Assembly (NCBI GenBank): GCA_946811185.2
Contig: OX328108.1
Span: 6,161,501-6,225,500, forward strand
Length of the DNA: 64,000 nucleotides
Source of the DNA: Hippopus hippopus
Lineage: Eukaryota; Mollusca; Bivalvia; Cardiida; Cardiidae
Direction: 5' to 3'
Shown: in pieces, positions 13,301-28,300 of the stretch
How the letters are laid out: each line of letters starts with the position of its first letter
Numbering within the stretch: position 1 is the stretch's first letter
Translations under genes and position numbers: made by a program
The notes under the pieces: model-generated
Seen by the model: only the letters and a program-made list of their open reading frames with translations
What the model was told of the DNA's origin: nothing
Databases searched by the model: none

Positions 13301-16300
13301 TTCGATTTGGAGAAGTTTCAATTCTGTTGTCTGGTAGAGAAATAATACAGATTGGACTTAATTGAATATTCACCAACATATTTTTGGACAGGCTTGCTTG
13401 CATGTGAAATGTGCAGATGAAGGTTTAATTGCTATAGCAATTCAATCTGGCACAAAAGAGTTTTCCATGTATCAAGTACTGTACTTACCAAAAGACACTG
13501 CTGTGTTGGCCACTAAAATGAGAATTCCAGTAAATACAAGAAATGCTGTGACATCTGAATATAACCCTGAAACAAAATAAATACTTGACCTAAACAGTGA
13601 AAAAAAATTTTATAAAGTCTTATTTCTTTGAAATCATCCCTCTAATGTACAGACAATCAGCACAGACTGAGGTAAATTTTCTATCACAGTACTCATTTAA
13701 AAGACCCTCACGGAAAAGGTTTTTGAAAACACAGGTAATCAGCATTTTCTTTTTTTTCCAACAAATTTTTCTGCCATATCAAAGACATAATTCATCTTTT
13801 AAGCTACATTTTTTTTTCCTGTGAAATGCATTCAATTTGAAAAAGCTTAAAGTTTTGTAGATCTGTTCAGAGTTAAACCTATCTATCTGACATATTAAGT
13901 AAAACAAGATCTACCAACTTACATACATCACTCTCAATGATTACTTCCTTGAAACCTTAAACAGGTGCCATGCTTATATAACTGGAATTCATGCTCAGCT
14001 GAGTTCATGCTAAACTGTCAATTTCGTTTATTCTTCAGACACTGAGGAAACATGAAACATAGACAGTAATCTAAGGAGAAGCAGGAAGAAATTGCTCTAG
14101 AAGTTGAGCATTTACTCCGTAAATTGTATCAAATTATACTAATATGACTCTAAAGTATCATGCTCAACTGAGTTGAGCATGAAAAAAGTTTTATAAGCAG
14201 AGAGCCAGTACACTTGCTCTGATGTTGGTACATGTAGTTGCAGAGGTTTATCCCACTTATCACAGGGTTCAAATCTGGGACTTTTGATATGAGACGCCAA
14301 TGCTCAACTTCTACAGTTTCCCATACACTTAATCCTCCTTGTAAGCTCATACAAAGTCTTCTGTAGGAAGAATGTGAAAACATTCTAACATATGGAGAAA
14401 TTGCTAAAAAGCAATTTCTTCACTTGTGAAAAATATTTCTAATATGTTTCAAAGGCATTCTGAACCCTCTATATCAAATCTATGTGGGGGGGGGGGGGGG
14501 GGGGTGTCTTGGGATATATGCATTCTTAATCCTTTACCAAACAGCCCTGAGTTTTAATGACCTTGAGAATGAAAAAGACTTTTGAAAACATTGTGTGAAT
14601 AGGAATAAATGCTGGTAGCCAGCATTTTCTCCTTTTCCCACATTGTTTTCTACTCTTTCAGAGACAAACCCCATCACCTGAGCAACATAATTATGGTTTG
14701 TCATCTTATTTGCCTTTAATCCGGACGAGTCTAATATTTTGTCATCTGGTACAGATTCAAGGACACTTACCCACCATCCAGTAGTCCACAGCTGCAAACA
14801 GAATTGGCACCAATATGAAGGAAGGGAGCTGAAAGATAAAATTAAGTATTCTTATCTTTTACTTAATTTTAAGTTTTCTGTTTTAGGAAAGCAAATTGAA
14901 TTTGATTCACCATCATCCATTGTAGTCATATCAAAAAATTGATTTATGACATAAAATGCAAACATGAGGAGCATTCCAGTAGCTGAATCAACTATCTTAC
15001 ATGAATAAACATTTACATTAGGTTTTAGAAGAGGTTGGCTAAAGCTGGATCTAGGCTAGATGAATTAACCTTAGAGAGCTGAATTAACTTATTTTAAGCG
15101 CTGTCACTGAATGTGACTTAATACCCCCACCAGCGCTTTGACAGAAACAGGCAATTAATAAAAAAAATTTCTAAGTTCAAGGGGAGATTACCCTTGAATC
15201 ATAGGGAGTAGATGATTGAAAACTGTGTCTTGCACAACTTCAGTATACGATCAATGTATCAATAAACTTTCAATACAACAGCAGCAAAACTGTAGGAGGA
15301 GTTCGCGACACAAAATTACTAGTATTTTGTACAGAGATGGACAGACGGACGGACAGACAGGCTGATTCCAGTATACCCCCGAAAACATTCGTTTTGCGGG
15401 GGTATAATAAGTAGACCTATTCAATTTACCTAAAAGTAACTTATGGGCATATACCTTGTTTGGGAAAGAATACAATAACATGAAGGAAAAAGGGCTTAAA
15501 ACTTAGGCTTGTGTGGAAAAGGACTAAATATAAAGAGCCTTTGGCCTTGATCTTTTCAAATCTTGTATAGATCAAGATCACACTGTACAGAACATGTTAC
15601 ATACCTCAGCAAACACCTTTGATATGAAATAAATGTCCACTCTGTAAAGACCTATACCATACTCCCTCAGAAATATTGGGATCTCGATTGGAAATGTCTG
15701 AAATCAGAGTTAATATTAACCCTTTACCACATAATCCCGACTTTTGACGACCCTGAATGAGAAGGCTTTTGAAAACATTGTGGGGAATGGAGAAAATGCT
15801 GGTAACCAGCATTTTCTCCTTTTCCAACAATGTTTTCTAACCTCTCAGAAATAAATCCAATCATTTAAGCTACATTCAATTTAGTGTCTGCAAATGCATT
15901 GCATTTGAACCAGTCTAAAACTGTCGTCTTTACCACACAATCCGGACTTTTAACAACCTTGAATGAGAAAGCTTTTGAAAACATTATGGGAAAAGGAGAA
16001 AATGCTGGTAACCAGCATTTTCTCCTTTTCCCATAATGTTTTCTACCCTATCAGAGACATAAATTGTCAATTCAGCAACATCTCATTTTGTTGTCTGCAA
16101 ATACTTTCAATTTGATTCAGTCAAAAATTTCGTTGTTTGGTAAAGAGTTAAAGCACTGAATTGATGAAATGGACTTCTTCAATTAAGAAAATCAGACAAA
16201 ATATTCCTATTTCAAGGCTGTGCTGGCCGAAATATGGGAAAAAGTAGCAGACAGTATGGATCCAAGAACAGACTGCATGGTTTTTGCAGTCTGATCTAAT

Positions 16301-19300
16301 CCTACATTGGCCACAAAAATGAAAAATCTGTTCCAGCACTTTATTTCTTCACCAAACAATTCCAGGTAATAGCAACCCTGGGGAATTGCCCTTTTGAAAG
16401 CATCATGAGAAAAAGAAAAAACAATGAGGACAAGTATATTCTCCTTTTTCCACAATGTTTTCTTCCTTTCAAAGATAAAGCCCAACTTCTGTGCAAGATT
16501 TTATTTGCTGTCTCTGCAAATTCTGTCAATTCATACAAATCTCGAAAATTGTCGTTTGGTAAAGTCCATTGCCAAAAGATGATAGACAGATGTATGCTAT
16601 TTTGAGCAAACTATTAAGTGTAGCTGGCTATGGATTATAAATGAGAAACAGGATGAACAGAATAGATGGTTGGAGTCTTGGACAAGGATATTTTTTTTTT
16701 TCAGGCTCAGCTCCCTAGTTTTATCCTAATCGTCTGGCTCACTGGATAAAATTCCTATGCTTTTCCCAATAACCTTTCCAAATCCAACAAACTGATGATC
16801 AGTTCTCTATATCTGAGTTTCAGTAAATTGTATTTTCAGCCATAAAAGGAGGCCATTTTTTTTGTTATCTTGCACTGAAACAATTACATCATACTTACAT
16901 TGATGACACCAAAGATACTGGAAAACGACATGTTGAGAATACAAAGAAAAATTACTCCATTGATATTCTGCACACCTTGCTGATCCAAATCCAGTCTTAG
17001 ATAGATCAGTCCAAGAGCAATGGCAAGAACCTACAAGTACATCACAGTAAAAAAAAAAAATGAATAATTATCCCTTTACTTCTGAGAAGAGGCCTTTTGA
17101 AATCACTGTTTCCAGCATTTTCTCCTTTTCTCACGGTCTTTTCAAGAGGCTTCTTCCACTGTGTCATTAAAACTCAAGGTTGTGTGGCAAAGGGGTACAT
17201 CATATCGAATTTGTTGTCTTCAAAAGTGTTCAGTTTTGGCGAGTCCAAAATATAATCATTTGGTAAAGATGTAAGGTTACCATTAGAATATTTGGATAAA
17301 CTTTACCACAAGACAACTTTTAGACTAGTCAAAATTGAAAGCAGTTTGTTGATGATGAATAAAAAATGGCTGAAATGACAGGATTTATCTGTAATATACA
17401 ATGACAGCATTCTGGGCAAAAGGAAAAAATGCTGGGATGATCACTTTCGTCTTTTTCAAACATTTTCAATAGCCTTCAGATAACAGACAAAGTCAAGGCC
17501 ATGGTCAATGTTTTCTCCAAAAATAGCTAAACTACAAATATGTCTTTGAATACTTCTACTGCGGACAACTATTAATCAAAGTACTGAAAGTCTGACAGAC
17601 TAGCGAATTTGAAATAAGTGGCTATGGTAAATATAAAACTTGGTTGGTTTAGACAAGATTGAAGAAAAATTGTCTTATTCGGTTACTGAGTCCGTTCCAG
17701 TTCCATCTGTTCATTCAGGCTATTAAGTCCAATCTAGTCTAACTCAGATCCAGTTAAATCCATTGACTTTACCCGATGCTCTTGACTATTTACTTCTCAA
17801 AACAAGAAATATCATGAAAAAAACTTCAGTTTGTTAACTTTTAATGTAGAACAGGCTATTTCGTTGAAATGATATCTCCCGCCTAAAAAGACCTCTTTAG
17901 ATAGAAACAAGTGAGAGGTATTGTGTTTTGCATGTACATGTAGCCTTTTTGTTATTGGTCCATAATGAAATTATCCATGAAGCCCCCTTTTTCCATAGCA
18001 TAGAATTTCATTAGATAAAACAAATAATGATTGTCTGTAGCTTATGATAAACAAGATGAATATGAAGTTTCATAAAATTTTGTCCAATAGTTAAAGAGAT
18101 ATCGGTCCACAATGGAAATATACATCAAGCCCCCTTTTCCGATGACGCAGCATCAAATAAAACAAGAGGGCCAAGATGGCCCTGGATCGCTGACCTGAAT
18201 TTTTGAGAGGACCATAACCAACTTTTTTTAAAGTATTAAAATTTTGGAAACAAAATCATTATTTTGCCAAGCAATTATGAAAAGGTCACCCGTAAAAATC
18301 ATTTCAAAATCTGTCACCACCTCTACAATCATCACCACAGCCATATTTTTGACGTATCAGAATTCTGCAAATAAATTTTCAGATAGGTCACCCAAAGACC
18401 ATTTCTTGAACAAGAGCACATGCCTGATAGTGGTTAAAAATATTAAGTTGAACAAGAGCACCTCATGAGGGTGCCAATGATTGGCTGTTGGTTGGTGGAT
18501 AGTACGTTAAAATTCCAAGTAGCAAAAGGCGCATAATTTGGACAAAACAATTTTGGAGTTACCTGCCCTTGTTGTACGGGCTGCTTTTTTACTAGTGAAC
18601 AATTATTCCAAGTTTCAAGTACATGTGTTGAGTGGAAGCTGAGATATAACAAAATGTCAAAGTTTTTGCACAACGACAACAATGCAGATGACAACAACAG
18701 GGCTATGTCAATACCTCGATGTTTTCTTTGAAAACAGCTAAGCTAAATAATGGGTATAATATAAGGATCATGTCTGTGAAATAACTTCAAAATCTGACTA
18801 ATGATTTCAGAGAAGAAAAATTTTTAAGAATTTTTTCATGTCCATATAGTGCAAATAGCCCCCACCCACCACCACAATGTTTCTTGACAGATCAAAATTT
18901 GGCAAACAAATTTTCAAAAGGGGCACCCAAGGAACATTTCTGTGAAATTATTTAAAAATCTGACAAGTGGTTTAAGAGAAGAAGAATTTCAAAGAATTTC
19001 TTTAAGTCCATGCAGTGCAAAGAGCACCCCCCCCCCACCACCACGGCCATGTTTTTCGACGGATCAAAATTTCACGAACAATTTTTTAAAAAGGTCACCC
19101 AAGGAACATATCTGTGAAATTATTTCAAAATCTGACCAGCGGTTTCAGAGAAGATTTTTAAAAGAATTTCTTGGAAAATTCCATTTGGTTGCCATGGCAA
19201 CCAGAGTTTTTGATGGAATCAAATTTTGTGAACAATTTTTAAAGAGGACCTCCCAAGGAACACTCCAGCCAAGTTTGGTCCAAAGTGGCCTAGTGGTTTA

Positions 19301-22300
19301 GGAGGAGAAGATGTTTAAAGAACTGTTGACACCGCTGGACGCAAAGAGCACCCCCCCCCCCACCACCACGGCCATGTTTTTCGACGGATCAAAATTTCAC
19401 GAACAATTTTTTAAAAAAGTCACCCAAGGAACATATCTGTGAAATTATTTCAAAATCTGACCAGCGGTTTCAGAGGAGAAGATTTTCAAAGAATTTCTTA
19501 GAAAATTCCATTTGGTTGCCATGGCAACCCGAGTTTTTGATGGAATCAAATTCTGTGAACACTTTTTAAAGAGGACCTCCCAAAGAACATTCCAGCCAAG
19601 TTTGGTCTAAAGTGGCCCGGTGGTTTAGGAGGAGAAGATGTTTAAAGAATTGTTGACACAGCTGGACGCAAAGACCCCCCTCCCCCCACCACCACGGCCA
19701 TGTTTTTCGACGGATCAAAATTTCGCGAACAAATTTTGAAAAGGGTCACCCAAGGAACATATCTGTTAAATTATTTCAAAATCTGACCAGCAGTTTCAGA
19801 GGAGAAGATTTTTAAAGAATTTCTTGGAAAATTCCATTTGGTTGCCATGGCAGCCAGAGTTTTTGATGGAATCAAATTCTGTGAACACTTTTTAAAGAGG
19901 ACCTCCCAAGGAACATTCCAGCCAAGTTTGGTCCAAATCGGCCAAGCGATTTAGGAGGAGAAGATGTTTAAAGAATTGTTGGCGCCGCACGATGGACAAC
20001 GCACACAGCATGAGCTAAGAAACAAGTGGGCAAAGATGGCCCTGGATCGCTCACCTGAATTTTTGAGAGGACCATAGCCATTTTTTTTTTTTTTGAGGTA
20101 TTGAAACTTTGGAAACAAAATCATTATTATGCCAAGCAATTTTGAAAAGGTCACCTGTAAAAGTCATTTCAAAATCTGTCACCACCCCTACAATCATCTC
20201 CACAGCAATGATTTTGATGAATCAGAATTCTGCAAATAACTTTTTGGATAGATCACCCAAGGACAATTTCTTGAAGAAGAGCATATGCTCGATAGTGACT
20301 AAAAACATAAGTCGAACAAGAGCACCACATGCAGGTGATAACAATTGGCTGTTGTTTTTCGACGGATAAAAATTTCCCGAACAATTTTTCAAAAGGGTCA
20401 CCCAAGAAACATTTCTGTGAAATTATTTCAAAATCTGACCTGCCGTTCCAGAGAAGAAGAATTGAGAAATTCCTCTTCATGTCCATATAGTGCAAGTGAG
20501 CCCCCCCCCCCCATCAGAGCCATGTTTCTTGACGAATCAGCATTTTGCGAACACTTTTTGAAAAGGGTCACCCAAGCAACATCTCATTATTTCAAAATCT
20601 GACCAGCGGTTTCAGAGAAGAAGAATTTTTAAGAATTTCTTCATTTCTGTATAGTGCAAGTAGCCCCCATTCACCAGAGCCATATTTCTTGACGGATCAA
20701 AATTTCACAAACATTTTTTGAAAAGGGTCACCAAAGCAACATCTCTTTGAAATTATTTCAAAATCTGACCAGCGGTTTCAGAGAAGAAGAATTTTTAAGA
20801 ATCTCTTCACTTCTGTATAGTGCAAGTAGCCCCCATTCACCAGAGCCATGTTTTTTGACAGATCAAAATTTCGCGAACATTTTTTGAAAAGGGTCACCCA
20901 AGGAACATCTCTGTGAAATTATTTTAAAATCTGACCAGAGGTTTCAGAGAAGAAGAATGTTAAAGAATTTCTTCATTTCTGTATAGTGCAAGTAGCCCCC
21001 ATTCACCAGAGCCATGTTTCTTGATGGATCAAAATTTCGCGAACAGTTTTTGAAAAGGGTCACCCAAGAAACATCTCTGTGAAATTATTTTAAAATCTGA
21101 CCAGCGGTTTCAGAGGAGAAGATTTTTAAAGAATTTCTTAGAAAATTCCATTTGGTTGCCATTGCAACAAGAGTTTTTGATGGAATCATCAAATTCTGTG
21201 AACAATTTTTAAAGAGGACCTCCCAAGGAACATTCCAGCCAAGTTTGGTCCAAATCGGCCAAGCGGTTTAGGAGGAGAAGATGTTTAAAGGAATTGCTGA
21301 CGCCGCACGGACGACGGACACAGCATGACCCTAAAAGCTCCCCTTGAGCACGTTGTGCTCAGGTGAGCTAATAAAAAACATCTTTAGTGGTGGACTTTCG
21401 TAAGGAATACATGTATGAAATTCCATTAATTTTCATCCAGGATTTTAAAAGATGTCTGTCCAGACAGACAAACTGACAGACAGACAAGTGTAGATCAAGA
21501 TCAGACTGCACAGTCTGATCTTGGATCTATACTATCGGATAAGGGGATATTTCTCTCAAAAATATAACTTTGAAATAGCAATATTCAGGTTTTTACCATC
21601 AGCCTGAAAGTTTTATTTAACTTTTTTTAGTAGCTTGTGGATTAAATTGGACTATACAGTTAATCAAAAGCACAAGATGCAATAGTTAACTATTTAACTC
21701 TTTACAAAATGAAAAACTTTACACTCCTCCACATTAAAAGCTGTTCCAGCCCATAAAGTTAAATGTGGCTCAACGGGATTGTGTGTTAAAGGGTTAATAT
21801 ACAAGACGTAAAATAACGTATCAGTTCCATGTTCACAATGATCTAAACAATGAATAACTGAATGAAGGAGAAGGGTTCACTGGCCAGTGAGGGTTTGTGT
21901 AGCTGGGATTTGCTACAAGTTACCTGGAGGTATCTGTTTTTAGATCCATTCATACTTTAAAGCATTACTGTATAAGAATCAGTGATATGAGCCTGATTTG
22001 CATAGGTCACTTAATTTACATATAAGCAAACATCATGCACCTTATCATTGACATCTTGTAGTCTATTACTTTTTAAGTAGAAATGCTCAAATCAGGATGG
22101 TAGAGGGTCTGTGCTTTTTGTCAAAATTGTCATATATGACAGATTCCTGACAGTAAGGAGTTATTTTTCTGTGAGGCAGTATTTGGCAACTGTCAGGTTT
22201 TTTGTTTACATTGAGTCTGGCTCAATCTGGATGCCTATAGACTAGCTTTGCTAGTCTAAAAACAATGTGAAAAGGTATAGCTGCTCTGTAAACACACCAT

Positions 22301-25300
22301 TGATGATTGCTACTCTTACCACAATGTTTCCTCTACCATATCAGAATGTTACCCAATGTTCCAGTATATGGCCCATCTGTTAGGACAGTCTATTATCATC
22401 AGCAGATTACTGTTTTTAGCTTGCATCAGTATTACCAAATGACAAACTTGTAGACCAGTTCATATCGAAAGCATTTGCAGTGAACAAACAAAAAGTGCCT
22501 CAAATGACAAGATTTCTCATTTAAAGACTAGAATGCATTGTAAGAAAAAGAATAAAAGGCTTTCTACCAGAACTTACTCCTTTTCCCACAATGTTTTTGA
22601 AAGTCTTTTTTTTTTTTTTTTGTTTAACTCTTTACAAGATGACAAAATTTTTTGTCTTGTCAAAAACTGAAAGGATTTGCAGACAACATATCAAAGTGGT
22701 TTAAATGATGTGATTTACCTTTCATATGGGAGAAAATATTAAGGGAAAAGGAGAAAATGCTGGTTACCAGCATTTTCTCCTTTTCTCTTGATGTTTTCAA
22801 ATGTCTCTTTCAGCAGGGTAGTGAAAACATGGGATTGTTTGGTAAGGTGTGCCAAAAGTTGAAAAATAACGAAAGGTATTACTTGAACAAATTGATCTGA
22901 AATTGACCTCTATGCAATGAATAATTACAGAGTGAATATTTTCATCATTGCATATAATCGAACGGAACGGAAATATTATTAACGGTAAATGTCGGGTTTG
23001 ACCCTTTCAGTGCCATAGTCAAAATAAGAAGCTGCAGATGAACATGGATCAAGATCAGACTGCAAGGAAGTGCATCTTAAATCAATGTCATTTAAGTAAT
23101 TCAAGCATGTAATATATAGTGATACAGGTCATTTATTTCATGTCAGCTTGTTCAAGTAATATATCTTTACAGATGACAAAGGTATACATACAAAAGTTTG
23201 ACCAAATCGAACTCGTAGTACCATCGGCTCTCTAAATACAGTTTTGACACATCGCCCAAACACAGCTCTGAACTGTTGATACCATGGGGCTTCATACCTG
23301 ATAAAAATAAAATCAAAATTCATCTTTAAAAATTTAACACAGGGCAAAAGTTTGAGCTATACCAAATTGAATGTACATGTATATGCATACAACATTTCAA
23401 ATGTTGCTCACATACCGTAATATTCATTGGTAGAAAACATTGTGGGAAAAGGAAAAATGCTGGTTAACAGCATTTTCTTCTTTTCCCACAATTTCTTCAA
23501 AGGTATATTTCCTGTAGCTCATCAAAACTCAGGATTTAGTGATAAAGGTTAAAGTGAGGTCTTGGACTCATGATAGTTAATGTATAAATATATTGAATAA
23601 GTTCCTTTAAAGTAATTTTTTTTTTTGGTTCAACTCACTATGATGGCAATTAGTGGGTACCTTGGCACCACAGATTTGTCAAAAAATATCACTATTAGCT
23701 TTTTTCATGATTCTGAAAATTATATTTGTCACATATATTATTGCAGTGAAGGCCAAGTCAAGCATCTTACCTTGAGGTACTACTGAATGCTTCTTCAAAC
23801 TGAAAAACAGAATAGAAATATTACTGGATTAATAGTAATTTTTCGGCAAAAATAGGGGCCCTTTTTGGGTGGCATAGATCAAGATCAGACTGCGCAGAAG
23901 ATGCAGTCTGATCTTGGGTCCATACCATTGGCTTGTTTAGTCAAACCTACGAGACAAAAATCTGAGTTTCAGTTGATTGGAATTTCAGTCATCCAGAGAG
24001 ACGTTGAGTTTATATGAGCCATGGCCTCTGAAAAGGGGGGCTTAATGCATTTGTGAAAAGTATCAACCCATTTCAGCCTGCGCATGTCCACACAGGCTGA
24101 AATGGGCCAAAACTTTCCGCTACCTTAAAATTTCTTGCATGTCAAACGATAATTCCACTTCATGAATTTACGTGAATTAAGTGGGTCATTTGACAAAATG
24201 GATTTTATGGATCTGTAATAAGTTGATGTCTTGCTTGGTGTAACACATCACGGAGATGCATTAAGCCACCTTTTGCCAGAGCATGTTTCAATTATATTTG
24301 GTGCTGAAAGAGCTCATGAACCCTTAACCTGCTAAATAAGTGGAATGAAATTGTTAAGCTGATCGTAAAATCCCAAATTTTGCTATTTCAAAAGTACTTT
24401 TTTGGGAAAAGATATCTCCTTATCAGACAGTGTAGATACAAGATCAGGCTGCACAGAATGTGCAGTCTGATCTTGATCTACACTGTCTGAAAAGGTCAGT
24501 GAGTCGCACTCAGCAGCTTAAGAATTAGAATTTGAAAAATAAGTATAAACCATGCAAAACCAGGTTTTAACTTCACCAAAAGATCCTAAGTTTACCTAGT
24601 AATCAACATTTTCTCTTTTTTTCACAGTGTTTTCCATACCCCTTTTCCTCAAAGTCATGGGATTTTTCGGTATAGGGTAAAAGGTTGATCAGTAATTCAA
24701 ACAAGTTTTTGCCCATATCAGAATATCTTTTATTTCCATAAGTGCAACTCTTCAAGTTAAAAACAGGTTTAGACTTACAACTGGGACCATCCGTAAACAA
24801 AAGTCAACATGCTTCATGTATGAAGTACAATCAAATACAACCATCTTTATCAACAGAGGCACATTTCATTGTTATGCAGTGTCTAATAAGCATACTTAGG
24901 CTTTCATTTCTCATTTGCAATTCTTATTATTGATTAGTTAATGTTTTGTGTACTTTACAAGTTACCATATGTATTCTGATAATATTCTGGTGTCTTGTGA
25001 GACTTGTTCATTTTTTTACCAAATATTCACAAGAATAACAAAAGAGAGATAACTCCATTGGACAGGCAGCAATAAGTACTGGAACTGGTGTGATTTGTTG
25101 GTATGGTGTACTGTCAAATGCTTTTTCAACATATGTCAGCTATATCTTGGTGGCCAGTGCACCTATCCATGCTTTCTTGAAGTTTTCTTTTACCACTACT
25201 TCTAACAGTATTCTTCCCAAGTCACTGGCTGCTTTCTCACGTAAACATCATCAAAACAGTGGTCAGCGGTGAAAGATGAATCCTGTTGCAATAACTATCC

Positions 25301-28300
25301 TCGGAAAGAAATTGGCCGAGCAGGGGATCGAACCAGCAATCCCCTGTTCTCAAGTCCTGTACGTAACCGACTGAGCTACACAGGTTCAGGATTACTAATG
25401 GACGTACATTTCATTGTGATGCAGTGTTTAATAAGCATATTTGGGCTTTCCTTTCTCATTTTGGTATTCTTGTTATTGATTAGCGAATGTTTTGCCTATC
25501 TTACAAGTTACCATGTATGTCCTGATAATATCGCAGTGTCTCTCAAGACTTGTTCATTTTCTTACCAGATATACACAAGAGTATCAAAGAGAGATAACTC
25601 TATAAGACTGGAAACAATACGTTTTGGAACCTGTGATTTGTCTGTATGGTATTAAACGCTGTGTTCAACATTATGTCTGTATCTAGGTGGCAAGTGCACA
25701 TATCCATGCTTTACTGGAGTTTTCTTTCACCAGTGTTTCAAACTATATTCTTTTCAAGCCACTGGTAGCTGCTTTCACACATAACCACCATTGAAGAAAT
25801 AGTCAGCAATGAGACAGGAATAAATTCTATTGCAATCACTAGGAACTCATGTAAACAAAGACACTTACAATGACCCCATTTCTAGTTGGATTGGCACACT
25901 CCTTCACTGTCTCGCTTCTCAACGCTTTACAGTTCTCCGAGTTTTCAAAAGTATCACAGATGCTCTGAAATACAAACAAGAAGCTGAATCAATCCTAATT
26001 GCCTCTGGTGAAATGAATAGCGTATAGAGACATTGCTTTTGGAGACAACACAGATCATCTGGAGAACGAGACAAATGGTAAGCCAATCAAAAGTTGTGTT
26101 ACTTTCAAATTTAGGAAATTCTAGAGAATGAGACCAAGAACGTTCTTTAAAACAGTTGGAGAATATGGACCTGGATGGCATGGTACAATGTACTCTGCTC
26201 TTGGATTTACCTAACAACTTCACTTTGACGAATAAGTGAATACTGGCAACATCAATAATTATTCTATTCTAGTTTTAATGTTCATAGTTCTGCCAGTGAC
26301 TATGGCATTGATCAACCACACCTTTATCAAATTATCAGATTAATTTAACGGTAATTGCCATACATTTTAATTGTACAAGTATGAATAAAATGTACCTGTA
26401 ATTTACTCACAGAATGTTTACATTTGGCAGCTATTTGGCCTCTAAAGGCCCAATAGCAGCAAAAACACAGTGTAGGTGTTAAAATGCATTTGGATTTAAA
26501 TCATACTTTTTAAAAGTATGGAAAAATACTGGGAAATATGTTATTGTATAGTTACTGGTAGTCACTGGCAGAAAAGTGAATTTCAAAATCAGGCAAAAAG
26601 TAAACAAAAGATAGAGTGACCTGGCAACTTTTAACCTAGTTTTGAAATTAATTTCTCCTCCAGTGATTAAAACTTGGACTGACATAACAATAACAGATTG
26701 TCATCTTCACAATAATTTCCATACTTTTAAATGGTATCATTTAAATTCAAATTCATTTTAACACCTGCCTTGTTTACGTTTGGCAGCTATTGTTACTTTA
26801 AGTACAAACAACAATAACTGTACCACTCATGGACAAAATGAACCAGATGCTTTAGTTTACAATGCCCAGAGCATAATTTGTAATACCTAAAGATATTAAT
26901 ATTACCTCAATTTTTGCTTTGCACTGATCTTCAATCCCATGCTGTACTGCCATTGTAAGAATGTAGAAATCTGCAGGGTTAAAGTTGGTTGGACAAGGGT
27001 AACCAGCACTACAATGGTAGACATCAAAAAAAACTTTACCAAACAGAAAAATTTTGGAGTTGTCCATACTGAAGAAATTTACAGACGACAATTTAAATGC
27101 TTTTCAAATCATATTTGTTTTGTTTGTTTGTATTGGAGTTTAACAGCTTAGGTCATATTGCTGAGTAGATTTACAGACATTATTTGGGATTGTATATTCA
27201 CACATATGACTCCTACTTTACCCAAAGGTATGGGCTGGCATAAAGCTATGCAGATATTTACTAGTATTCAAATCATAAAGATATGCAGTTGAATGAAACT
27301 TGTTTTCAGGTTTGATGCATGCTTACCTAAACCGCATACACAAATTTCGTGTGTACACAGTTTAGTGAAAGGCAGCTCTGATGCTCAGTGACAGAATGTC
27401 TTGTAACATAAATATGACTGGCCAATATGAGTTTTCTGCCGTACCTTTGTTTTGTCAGGAATGAGCCATCAAACCATATCATATCATAGCTCTTTTGAAA
27501 AATCATTTAGCATGTTTGTTTAATTCATGAATGACTTCTATGTTTAGTTTGATAAGGATTTGATTCTATTCAACTCCTTCGGTATATACCAAACAACAAA
27601 AGTTTAGATGTGTTCTTAATGAAAGCATTTGCAATCAGCAGTATAAATATGGCTTAAATGACAGAACTTGTATTCAGAAGTTTAGAAAATACTTTGGGAA
27701 AATGAGAAGATGTTGGTTACCGATATTTTTTCTTTTGTTGCATTGTTTTCAAATGACCTCTTCCTCAGGGTCCTTAAAACATAGGATTGTTTGGTAAAGG
27801 GTTAGTTGTTTGATTGTATGGCGTTTAACGCCGTTTTCAATATTATTTCAGTTATATTGTGGCAACCAGTGCACCTATCCATACTTTTCTGGAGTTTCTT
27901 TTACCAGTTCTCCACATTATATTCTTTCCAAGCAACTGACTACCTTCCCATATAACAATTGTCAAAACTTTGGTCAGTGGTGAGAGAGGAATGAATCTTG
28001 ACACAATGACTTTCATCAATCTTTGGAAAGAAATTGGTCAAGTCGGGGACTAAAATAGCTACTCCCTGCTCTCAAGTCCTGTACATTACCGACTGAGTTA
28101 TCGGGGCTTGGTTATAAAGATAAATAATTACCCGGCATAAAATTTCAGGGCTTCTGAGGATGGTCCCATATATGCAACTCTGCCCTCTGCCATCACGAGT
28201 AGACTGTAAAATACAAACAAGAGTAAAATTGTTGGTATCCCATCCAGTACTTAGTCTAATGGGTGCCTCACAGAGGCTGTACTGTCTAACAATAAGTCAA

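Noticed and set aside
24850..25670. CRISPR-like or other spacer array in the repeat-dense parts
   Set aside because: Repeats are dispersed eukaryotic MITEs and SINEs with TTAA ends and hairpins; no regular spacer pattern.
26479..26685. ORF of 68 residues inside element E
   Set aside because: No homology; it sits within a non-coding fold-back element.
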